Origin: Priapulus caudatus
Lineage: Eukaryota; Priapulida; Priapulimorpha; Priapulimorphida; Priapulidae
Assembly (NCBI RefSeq): GCF_000485595.1
Contig: NW_014578661.1
Location: forward strand, 1-32,621
Length of the DNA: 32,621 nt
Direction: 5' to 3'
This document shows, one piece after another, positions 10,445 through 20,430 of this stretch. The notes under the pieces are model-generated. The model had not been told where the DNA came from, searched no databases, and saw only the letters and a program-made list of their open reading frames with translations. The translations under genes and the position numbers were made by a program. Position 1 is the first letter of the stretch. The number at the start of each line of letters is the position of its first letter.

Positions 10445-12634
10445 GACAACGATTTTACGTCTATGATGAAGTTTTTAGCAAACCAGCTAGAATAGTATAT
10501 GTAGACGAATTTTATCGTTTGTTATTTTTGAGACTAGATGTCTGTAGACAACAGTTCTCAATGAATCATTCACGGGAAAGAGATCAAAGCGAATATTATA
10601 AATGCAAGGATTTAGTATACATACGAGCAAGCGACTAAGCTCTATTAATTATTACTGATTATTATTATTACCATTAATGAACTATTAAAGATCTATATAA
10701 TAGGCCTCAGTGAGAGCAAGTAGTGGGTAAGGTGCTGCTGCGCCCTCTGCTGGGGGATTTTCCTAAATTAACGAAGGATATAGACAACAGCAAGCAACGA
10801 CAGCCACGACGTACTCGATCCAGTTTAATTGACTACGTCACGAATGTTCTATGGTAATATATTTTTTAAAATTTAGTTGCAATTTTTTTCCATTCGTAAG
10901 TACTAACGGGACTAAATGTATCGTCAAATTCTTACCTGATAAGATTGTTTCTCAACTAGTTGAAAAATCCAAAAACTTGGACGATTTGATATTATTATCC
11001 GGATATTAATTGCTTGCTATTGTCTATGTATGAGTCACGAGTTGTATGTTTACATCAAACATATAGGAAAATAGGGAAGTTAATGCCAGCAATTTAACCA
11101 TAAAAATGTTAACAGAATTACTTACATTTTGTGAAAGAAGTGGTATTATTTTTTTTAGTTTTTACTATTTACGGTGACGTAATTATTTTTAAGGATATAT
11201 ATTTCGACACACAAGGTTTCAAACCGTCTCGTTGTTTTTGCCACTATTACGACACTTTCCTGATATTGAAGTTTAGTAGTTGCTTGTTTATTGACAACTG
11301 TCGAGATAAGAATAACTGTTGTCGCCAGAGATACATTTCACTATATTTTTATCAGATTGTGTGATTCTGAGCAATGATTTTCGAAATAAATCTAAACAAT
11401 GATTCTACTTTAATTTACATTTTTGACAAAAACGATACAGGAAAACCGTACGTGTTCGATTCACGCCCGCTACTATATATATACTATATAATACGAGATG
11501 CTGTATAATGCTGAAATGTACTTGCAACACAGTGAGACACAGAGTCCACATGCAGTTGAAACGATTCAATAAAAATTGTGGTAAATAAAGACGATCGTAT
11601 CTTACTAACCAATGTCTTGATGTTATCGACTCTCTTACGCCTATTATTACTGATAATGTCCTGTAATGCCGTTCAAATGCTTCTCTGCCAATACTCAAGT
11701 ACATTTGTATCTTTAAAAAGCATTTTTTCACAAGTACATCGTATGTTTAAAAATAAAAATAATGATAAACACGAAATGTATTTAATACCAAAGGCTTATA
11801 ATTGTTTATCAATTCTCCTTCACTTATTTATTAGTTACAGATTTACAGTGTCCCGTAATGCAGTTTATACGCCTCCTCTGCAACATAAAATTTCACGCCA
11901 CGCACGTACACCACTATTAATAATTAAACTCGTTCTGTTGAGTTCTCATTATGTATTGTATTATTATTAGCTCTTGTTTACATGTGATAGAAATTGTATA
12001 CTTCTGTATTATTTTTATTCCTGAATGTAAAAAATGCCATAGAAATCTTTATTTTATTGCCAACCGTATTCCATCCATTATATATAGCTAGAATGGTGTA
12101 ATATCGTGGCTAAGGCAATAAGACAACCCCCCTCTCCGGGGGAAGGGCACTCACCCCACATTATGGTAGGTATGTTGCCACTGCGAAGCTCAAAAACGAG
12201 GGGCCTTGGAAACTAACTCAGACCTGAAAATGGGGGGTCTCAGTAGAACTAATGTTTGTGGTATGTGCCACTGCGAAGTCAAAAATAAGGAGCTCTGGAA
12301 CTAACACAGACCTGAAAATGTGAGTCTCTGGAACGGGAAGTTTAGGGTGGAAAAAGAGGGGTCTTCCGCAGCACATATACCTACCATGGCAATATATATG
12401 GAGTGCCCCGCGTAATAGGCCGCGCGATTGCACATACATGTACATTATCATTAGCTGAGAGTTATGGAAATGTCGGGGTCAAGGGGAGGTTTCTTACTGA
12501 TAACCAGTTCGGTAGCCATGCGTTATGTACATATTTTATGTGTTTTTAACACATATAATCTTCTTAGCTCTGCTCTTCGTATGCCGACCCGTTCCATATG
12601 CCCCATCTACATCCATACTTGGCATTACTAGATT
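10445..12634. repeat. AT-rich repeat block U1, copy 2
   Basis: Same order of landmarks as copies 1 and 3 with extra single bases, for example GTTTTTAGC where the others have GTTTAGC, and GTACTCGATCCAG where copy 3 has GTACTCCAG. No gene is visible. It runs straight into U2 through TACTTGTATTTTTAAACTA. Confidence 0.8.
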
Positions 12635-14590
12635 ACTTGTATTTTTAAACTATAAAACATATACATGTGTGCACATCAGTAGAGCTATCATCATTATAAT
12701 TATTATCACATTAGAATAAAAACAATTAGTTGGTATTCACTCCTGATACTTTACTCATTCAATGTAGGAACAAATTTAAAACAATGACAACATTTTTGTC
12801 GAAGATCTGTATTAGTTATTATTTTGTTCGGTAGGTGGCGGGGTTGCATGTGATTAGTTAAAAGCGTGTGTTGTGGTACCACCATGGGTAATCATTTTCC
12901 ATAGGCGGCCATACTTACAAAAAAATTCCCATACTTCAGCAGTGGTTTTTTTTACTAATAATAATGCCATCCTCTAAATCCAAGTCGCCAGTGACACTAT
13001 ATATGTTATTAACCAAAAGATTCTTGCATAATTTTTCGTGTAAACATCATTTTCCCAGCACACATTCGAAATGGCCATATTTACAATGTGAATCTGAACA
13101 AAAAAGTATGCTTTTTTTGAAAATTCCCCGGCCGCAAACGCAACGCACCTCGGACGAGCTGTTTACACTGTCGGATTCAGAAAGTATTCTAGTTTCTGAA
13201 ATTAATAATTGCAAAAAGTTCTAACCTTTTCTAATGAGAAATACAAAATTCAAGCGCATGCAGACACTCATATACGATCTGATTCTGAACCTGTCCCAAT
13301 GCTTGTTGGTGGATTTGCTATCGTCATACCTTAAGCAGTTGATTTTTTTTCTGCTAAAAATCTTTTGCTTCCATATATGCTAACCTCAACACGTTGTGAG
13401 GTCATGGTAAAAAAAAGTTTGTCGTGCATGCCAGTTACCATTTATGAATGAATCCGTGGCACGACGTCCCCTCTCTGTTCGGTCGCCGGCCGGCTAAAAC
13501 CTCGAATTTCGTCGACTTTCGAACTGCAATGCAACAAAAAAGAAGACGATATCAACTACCAGTTTTTATCACAACGGTGTAGTGGACACCTCTCAATTAG
13601 AATTTAACAGTTTTAAGTTTGACCTTTTGACCTCTGATTTTTAAGAATAAATTCCCCAAACCCATGTTTTCGTATATTTTCAATAGTTAATTGCTCATAC
13701 TAAAAAGAACGTGGCGTCAGTCTGTCTCCATCAGCAGGTGGCCAGCTCGTAGTAACATATCATAGTAAACAGGCAATTAGCAGTAGCGGCATTTCTTATC
13801 AGAGAAAAAGTGCTGCACCCCCTTTTAGCTACTGGAAAACGCAGCCTGTGTATTTCGTACAGGGCAATGCTTGCCAGCACTTAACGCAGCAGAAATGACG
13901 TAGAACTGATATTTTTTTACTGAAAACCTGTGTAACAGACAACTCTGGTGATGCTCATTCACATTTATTCTCCAGCAGCATTTTGGCTATGCCGGAAATC
14001 GCCGAAGAGAGAGCAGTTAAACCAATCATAAATCGCTTGTAAAACACGAGAAATCTGCTCGTCAAAGATTAACCATAACCGTAAGAGGCACCGCCGAGAC
14101 TGACGCAGCCTCCGAAGAAGCTCGGGACAAGTGCTCAAGGAAACAACGGTTGAAGAGCACTTTCGACTCAGCTGGCACGCAATAGGAATGCAACAGTAGG
14201 ATGGAGGCGATCGACGCGGACAACCGTTCGAGCGGAGTTGAATTTCTCTAACCTTCTCTGTCCTCTTCACAAGAGCACTTCATAAGTCGCCACCTGGTGC
14301 AAAGCAAGAGCAGTGCCAACCTGAGATACAACCTGCTGCAGAATCGAAGATAGGTCGCTTAGCTACAAAACTAGTCTGTCAAAGACTGCGCCGCCCAGTC
14401 TTACCTGTGGTGGTGCCGATCTCACGTGAGAAAACAAGGCACAGTAGCAGTGCGAAGAGATCCCTTGCAAGGCTGTCAAGTCTGCAGCATGACCCCATGT
14501 ACAGGGGAAGAAGCACGAGTTTGCTGTGTCCGCACGCACCTCCAGCAACCAGCCAGTCAGTCTGTAGAAGTACCTAGTAGAACAGGAACA

Positions 14591-14848
14591 GTGGCTATAT
14601 GCCCGTCAGCCGGCATATATCTGACGGCTGCCGGCCACGGTCTTCGATTTCCTAAACGCCCGGCAGCTTTTAATTTTCAGTGTTATCTCAAGTAAACAAG
14701 GGTTAGGGTTAGGGTTAGGGTTAGGGTTAGGGATGGGGTTAGGATAAGGGTTAGGGTTAGGGTTAGAGTTAGGGTTAGGGTTAGGGTTAGGAACTGCCGG
14801 GCATTTAGGAAATCGAAGACCGTGCCCGGCTGCCGGGTATATAGCCAC
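14591..14848. repeat. 258-bp inverted repeat enclosing telomeric repeats (U2 copy a)
   Basis: The left inner arm 14626-14666 and right inner arm 14794-14834 are reverse complements at 38 of 41 positions by eye. Shared core words are CTTCGATTTCCTAAA and its complement TTTAGGAAATCGAAG. The outer parts GTGGCTATATGCCC (14591-14604) and GGGTATATAGCCAC (14835-14848) also pair, 13 of 14. The left arm has 21 extra bases (14605-14625) that are themselves partly palindromic (GTCAG...CTGAC). A short CAG flanks both ends if the terminus is set at TGGCTATAT. The form is that of a MITE or foldback element with a telomeric core; no transposase is present. Confidence 0.75.
14700..14791 (+). repeat. Interstitial telomeric (TTAGGG)n array, copy a
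   Basis: About 15 hexamers GGGTTA on the plus strand over 92 bp, mostly perfect, with variants (GGGATGGGG, GGATAAGGG, GTTAGAGTTAGG). It lies in the centre of an inverted repeat rather than at a chromosome end. The vertebrate-type motif is shared by most non-arthropod animals. Confidence 0.9.
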
Positions 14849-15062
14849 AGCGTACTCGATAACCGTTGCAACAAGTTCGCCTATCTGCATGCATTCTCGT
14901 CACACACTGATCTGTACTATTAGTTAATCAGTAATCTCACTTAGAGTTAGGATGTAATTAAGTTTTAGAACACACCGACAGAGTAGTGCAAGCAAGTGGC
15001 CACAGACAGCATTGTTGCAGCCGGGCAAACTCTAGAACTATAACTTTTCGGGGGTGTCAATG

Positions 15063-15095
15063 CTTAGAGTTAGGATGTAAGTTTTAGAACACACC
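15063..15095. repeat. Partial re-run of U2 end at the gap edge
   Basis: CTTAGAGTTAGGATGTAAG and the following AACACACC repeat sequence already present from 14940, 123 bp upstream, and then stop at the gap. Copy b has no such second run. It is either a true 123-bp tandem repeat or an assembly artefact at the contig end. Confidence 0.7.
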
Positions 15096-15096
15096 A

Positions 15097-15121
15097 NNNN
15101 NNNNNNNNNNNNNNNNNNNNN
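15097..15121. other. Assembly gap (25 N)
   Basis: Twenty-five unknown bases, a typical placeholder length rather than a measured size. The left edge is U2 sequence and the right edge is inside the GA microsatellite, so by comparison with copy 2 any missing sequence could include the rest of the microsatellite and a third exon copy. Confidence 0.98.
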
Positions 15122-15185
15122 AGAGACAGAAGAGAGACAGAGAGACAGAGACGGAGAAAGAGAGAGAGAGAGAAGAGAGGGTGGG
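15122..15185. repeat. GA microsatellite, truncated at gap (copy 3)
   Basis: Right-hand end of the compound GA/AC tract, ending in AGAGGGTGGGGTAGAGGAGAG exactly as in copy 1. Confidence 0.85.
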
Positions 15186-15189
15186 GTAG

Positions 15190-17310
15190 AGGAGAGACAA
15201 CGATTTTACGTCTATGATGAAGTTTAGCAAACCAGCTAGAATAGTATGTAGACGAATTTTATCGTTTGTTATTTTTGAGACTAGATGTCTGTAAGACAAC
15301 AGTTCTCAATGAATCATTCACGGGAAAGAGATCAAAGTAATATTATAAATGCAAGGATTTGTAGTGTACCAACTAGAGCAAGCACTGAGCTCTATTAATT
15401 ATTACCATTATTATTACCATTAATAACCATTAATGAACTATTAAATGTCTATTAATAGAGCTCAGTGAGAGCAAGTAGTGGCTAGGTGCTGCTGCGCCCT
15501 CTGTTGGGGGAATTTCCTAAATTAACGAAGGATATAGACAACAGCAAGCAACGACAGCCACGACGTACTCCAGTTTAAATTGACTACGTCACGAATGTTC
15601 TATGGTAATATTTGTAAAAATTTAGTTGCCATTTTTTTCCATTAGTAAGTACTAACGGGACTAAATGTATCGTCAAATTCTTACCTGATAAGATTGTTTC
15701 TCAACTAGTTAAAAAATCCAAAAAACTTGGACGATTTGATATTATTATCCGGACATTAATTGCTTGCTATGGGCTATGTATGAGTCACGAGTGTATGTTT
15801 ACATCACACAATATAGGAAAATAGGAAATATAATGCAGCAATTTAACCATAAAAAGTAAACAGAATTACTTACATTTTGTGAAAAAGTGGTATTATTTTT
15901 TGTTGTTTTATTATTTACGGTGACGTAATAATTTTTAAGGATATATATTTCGAACACAATTTACAACCGGTCTCGTGTTTTTGCCACTATTACGACACTT
16001 TTCGATATTGAAGTTAGTAGTTCCTTGTTTATTGCAACTGTCGAGAGTAACAATAACTTGTCGCAGAGATACATTTCACTATATTTTTTATCAGATTGTG
16101 TGATTCAGAGCAATGATTTCGAAAGAAATCTAAACAATGATTCTAACTTTAATTTACATTTTTGACAAAAACGAAACAGAAAACCGTACGTGTTCGATTC
16201 ACGCCCGTACTATATATATATATGCTATAAATATGAGATGCTGTATAATGCTGAAATGTACGTGCAAACACAGTGAGAGACAGAGTCCACATGCAGTTGA
16301 AACGATTCAATAAAAATTGTGGTAAATAAAGACGATCGTATTACTACTAACCAATGTCTTGATGTTTATCGACTCTCTTACGCCTATTATTACTGATAAT
16401 GTCCTGTAAATGCCGTTCAAATGCTTCTCTGCAATACTCAAGTACATTTGTATCTTAAAAAGAGTACTTTTCACAAGTACATCTGTATGTTTAAAAAATA
16501 ATGATAAACACGAAATGTATTTAATACCAAAAGCTTATAATTGTTTATCAATTCGCCTTCGCTTATTTATTGGTTACAGATTTACAGTGTCCCGTAAATG
16601 CAGTTTATACGCTCCTCTGCAACATAAAATTTCACCGCACGCACGTACACCACTATTGATAATTAAACTCGTTCTGTGAGTTTCATTATTATGTATTATT
16701 ATTAGCTCTTGTTTACATGTGATAGCAAATTGTATACTTCTGTATTATTTTTATTCCTGAATGTAAAAAAATGCATAGAAATCTTTATTTTATTGCCAAC
16801 CCGTATTCCATCCATTATTATTGCTAGAATGTGTAATATCGTGGCTAAGGCAATAAGCAACCCCCCTCTCCGGGGGGGGGGAAGGGGCACTCATACCACA
16901 TTATGGTAGGTATGTGCCACTGCGAAGTCAAAAACGAGGGGCCTTGGAACTAACTCAGACCTGAAAATGTGGGTCTCTGGAACGGAAGTTTAGGGTGGAA
17001 AAGAAGGTCTCTACCGCAGCACATATACCTACCATGCAATATATATGGAGTGCCTCCCGCGTAATAGGTCCGCGCGATTGCACATACATGTACATTATCA
17101 TTAGCTGAGAGTTATGGAAATGTCGGGGGTCAATGGAGGAATTTCTTTACTGATAACCAGTTCGGTAGCCATGCGTTATGTACATACTTTATGTGTTTTT
17201 AACACATATAATCTTCTTAGCTTCTCTCTTCTTATGCAGGTTTACCGTTTCCATATGCCCCTTTTTCCCTCTTCCTATTCTACATCCATACTTGGCATTA
17301 CTAGATTACT
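15190..17310. repeat. AT-rich repeat block U1, copy 3
   Basis: Third copy of U1. It shows the clearest 17-bp perfect inverted repeat (15383-15399 with 15451-15467) and only one unit of the 85-bp repeat. No gene is visible. It continues into U2 copy b just as copy 2 continues into U2 copy a. Confidence 0.8.
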
Positions 17311-19238
17311 TGTATTTTTAAACTATAAAACATATACATGTGTGCACATCAGTAGAGCTATCAGTAGACAATAAAAACAATTAGTTGTATTCACTCCTGA
17401 TACTTTACTCATTCAATGTAGGAACAAATTTAAAACAGTGACAAGATTGTCGAAGATCTGTATTAGTTTATTTTTGTTCGGTAGGTGGCGGTTGCATGTG
17501 ATTATGTTAAAAGCGTGTGTTGTGGTACCACCATTGGGTAATCATTTTCCATAGGCGGCATCTCAATTACTATCAGCAGTGTTTTTTTTACTAATAATTA
17601 ATGCCATCCTCTAAATCCAAGTCGCAAAGTGACACTTATATATGTTATTAAGCCAAAAATTCTTGCATAATTTTTCGTGTAAACATCATTTTCCCAGCCA
17701 CACATTCGAAATGGCCAATTTACAATGTGAATCTGACAAAAAAGTAGGCTTTTTTGAAAATTCCCCGGCCGCAGCAACGCACCTCGGACAGCTGTTACAA
17801 CTGTCGGATTCAGAAAAGATTCTAGTTTCTGAAATTAATAATTGCAAAAGTTCTAACCTTTTCTAATGAGAAATACAAAATTCAAGCGCATGCAGACACT
17901 CATATACGATCTGATTCTGAACCTGTCCCAATGCTTGATTGGTGGATTTTGCTATCGTCATACCTTGAAGCAGTTGATTTTTTTTCGCTAAAAATCTTTT
18001 GCTTCCATATACTGCTAACCGTCAACACGTTGTGAGGTCACGGTAAAAAAAAGTTTTCGTGCATGCCAGTTACCATTTATGAATGAATCCGTGGCACGAG
18101 GTCCCCTCTCTGGTTCGGTCGCCGGCCGCTAAAACTCGAATTTCGTCGACTTTCGAACTGCAATGCAACAAAAAAGAAGACGATATCAACTACAGTTTTT
18201 ATCACAACGGTGTAGTGGACACCTCTCAATTAGAATTTAACAGTTTTAAGTTTGACCTTTTGACCTCTGATTTTAAGAATAAATTCCCCAAACCCATGTT
18301 TTTCGTATATTTTCAATAGTTAATTGCTCATACTAAAAAAAGAACGTGGCGTCAGTCTGTCTCCATCAGCAGGTGGCCAGCTCGTAGTAACATATCATAG
18401 TAAACAGGCAATAGCAGTAAGCTGCATTTCTTATCAGAGAAAAAGTGCTGCACCCCTTTCAGCTACTGGAAAACGCAGCCTGTGTATTTCGTACAGGGCA
18501 ATGCTTGCCAGCACTTAACGCAGCAGAAATGACGTAGAACTGATATTTTTTCGACTGAAAACCTGTGTAACAGCAACTCTGGTGATGCTCATTCACATTT
18601 ATTCTCTCAGCAGATTTTGGCTATGCCGGGAAATCGCCGAAGAGAGAGCAGTTAAAGCCAATCATAAATCGCTTGTAAAACACGAGAAATCTGCTCGTCA
18701 AAGATTACCATGCCGTAAGAGGCACCGCCGAGACTGACGCAGCCTCCGAGAGACTCGGGACCAGTGCTCAAGGAAAACAACGTTGAAGAGCACTTTCGAC
18801 TCAGCTGGCACGCAATAGGAATGCAACAGGTAGGATGGAGGCGATCGACGCGGACAACCGTTCGAGCGGCAGTTGAATTTCTTCTAACCTTCTCTGTCCT
18901 CTTCACAAGAGCACTTCATAAGTCGCCACCTGGTGCAAAGCAAGAGCATGCCAACGATCTGAGATACAACCGCTGCCAGAATCAAAGATAGGTCGCTTAG
19001 CTAACGCAAAACTAGTCTGTCAAAGACTGCGCCGCCCAGTCTTTTACCTGTGGTGGTGCCGATCTCACGTCTGAGAAAACAAGGCACAGTAGCAGGCGAA
19101 GAGATCCCTTGCAAGGCTGTCAAGTCTGCAGCAATGACCCCATGTACAGGGGAAGAAGCACGCAGTTTGCTGTGTCCGCACGCACCTCCAGGCAACCAGG
19201 CCAGTCAGTCTGTAGAAGTACCTAGTAGAACAGGAACA

Positions 19239-19347
19239 GTGGCTATATGCCCGTCAGCGCGCATATATCTGACGGCTGCCGGCCACGGTCTTCGATTTCC
19301 TAAATGCCCGGCAGCTTTTAATTTTCAGTGTTATCTCAAGTAAAACA

Positions 19348-19380
<33 letters not shown>

Positions 19381-19496
19381 GGATGGTTAGGATTAGGGTT
19401 AGGGTTAGGGTTAGAGTTAGGGTTAGGGTTAGGGTTAGGAACTGCCGGGCATTTAGGAAATCGAAGACCTGTGCCGGCTGCCGGGTATATAGCCAC
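19239..19496. repeat. 258-bp inverted repeat enclosing telomeric repeats (U2 copy b)
   Basis: Same structure and the same 258-bp length as 14591-14848. The left inner arm here reads CCTAAATGCCCGGCAG, pairing better with the right arm CTGCCGGGCATTTAGG than in copy a. The (TTAGGG)n core is at 19349-19439. Its presence in both U2 copies is explained by the block duplication, not by two insertions. Confidence 0.75.
19349..19439 (+). repeat. Interstitial telomeric (TTAGGG)n array, copy b
   Basis: About 15 hexamers with variants in the same order as copy a (GGGATGG, GGATTAGGG, GTTAGAGTTAGG). It differs from copy a mainly by single-base indels. Confidence 0.9.
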
Positions 19497-19712
19497 AGCG
19501 CTACTCGATAACCGTTGGCACAAGTTCGCCTATCTGCATGCTTTCTCGTCACACATCTGTACTATTAATTAATCGGTAATCTCACTTAGAGTTAGGATGT
19601 AAGTTTTAGAACACACCGACAGAGTAGTGCAAGCAAGTGGCCACAGACAGCATTGTTGCAGCCGGGCAAACTCTAGAACTATAACTTTTCGGGGGTGTCA
19701 ATGCTTTTCGGG

Positions 19713-19974
19713 GGAAGGGTAAGTTGTTTTTTGTAGCTTTTCGAAGAGGGGGTTCGGGGGGAGAGCTATAGGCACTCGTCTCAGTACATGATGTGGCATA
19801 TGGTCAGACACCAGATACGATGCAACAGGTACTAGTGGTTTTTACGCCATTTTTTGATGTACTTGTTTGTTGCAGCCAAAAAAATCTGGCTTTGGTGCTT
19901 CGTTTTCGATCGACACTCAAATGTAACGGAAAATACGGAAAAATATGGCATTTATTTACAACACGAGTTAAGGT
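19713..19974. other. Spacer with G-rich start, no gene recognised
   Basis: Begins with G-runs (TTTTCGGGGGAAGGG, GAGGGGGTTCGGGGGGAG). A plus-strand frame (19793-20074) and an overlapping minus-strand frame (19804-20238) run across the border into the U2 fragment. Neither has recognisable motifs. Confidence 0.4.
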
Positions 19975-20430
19975 ACCACCATGGGTAATCATTTTCCATA
20001 GGCGGCCAAACTTACGAAAAAATTCCCATAAATCAGCAGAAGTTTTTTTTACAAATAATAATGCCATCCTCTGAATCCAAGTCGCAGACACAATATATAT
20101 CTTATTAACAAAAAAAAATTCTTCGCTATAATTTTTCGTGTAAACATCATTTTCCCAGCACACACTCGAAATGGCCAATTTACAATGTGAATCGCACAAA
20201 AAAGTAGGCTTTTTTTTATTTCCCGGCCGCAAACGCAACGCACCTCAGACAAGCTGTTTACACTGTCGGATTCAGAAAAGATTCTAGTTTCTGAAATTAA
20301 CAATTGCAAAAAGTTCTAACCCGTTCTAATGAGAAATACAAAATTCAAGCGCATGCAGACACTCATATACGATCTCATTCTGAACCTGTCTCAATGCTCA
20401 TTGGTGGATTTGCCATCGTCATACCTTGTC
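19975..20430. repeat. Partial third copy of U2 start
   Basis: Matches about 12876-13340 from GGTACCACCATGGGTAATC through TTCAAGCGCATGCAGACAC to CATCGTCATACCTT. Both borders are abrupt. It keeps the part between GGCGGCC and ATTCCCAT that copy b has lost, so it resembles copy a more than its neighbour. Confidence 0.75.

Larger units (their letters stand above)
8394..12630. repeat. Large tandem duplication unit, copy 2
   Basis: Second copy of the unit at 3825-8393, starting at the TTTATATTTAGGAGGGCAG junction. Its minisatellite and exon are cleaner than in copy 1, and the exon frame is intact. Its U1 part (10445-12634), in contrast, has more indels than U1 copies 1 and 3. This copy continues without interruption into block U2. 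Confidence 0.75.
12640..15060. repeat. Repeat block U2, copy a
   Basis: About 2.4 kb repeated at 17311-19712. It contains GGTACCACCATGGG (about 12877), short frames around 12964-13224, a segment at 13440-13690 that reads open in copy b only, a GC-richer half from 13970 on and the telomere-containing inverted repeat. Frames open in one copy are interrupted in the other, so I call no gene. It could be intron or intergenic sequence, or an old degenerate element. Confidence 0.75.
17311..19712. repeat. Repeat block U2, copy b
   Basis: Matches 12640-15060 throughout, with indel differences in homopolymers and elsewhere. The frame at 18083-18319 (78 codons, containing ELQCNKKEDDINYSFYHNG) is interrupted in copy a, and no family resemblance is seen. 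Copy b runs past the point where copy a meets the gap, into TTTTCGGGGGAAGGG. Confidence 0.75.

Noticed and set aside
9850-10449. Minus-strand open frames of 125-199 codons
   Set aside because: Same microsatellite artefact as in copy 1.
14606-14890. Open frames with PNPNPN or TLTLTL repeats
   Set aside because: These are the complement of (TTAGGG)n read as protein.
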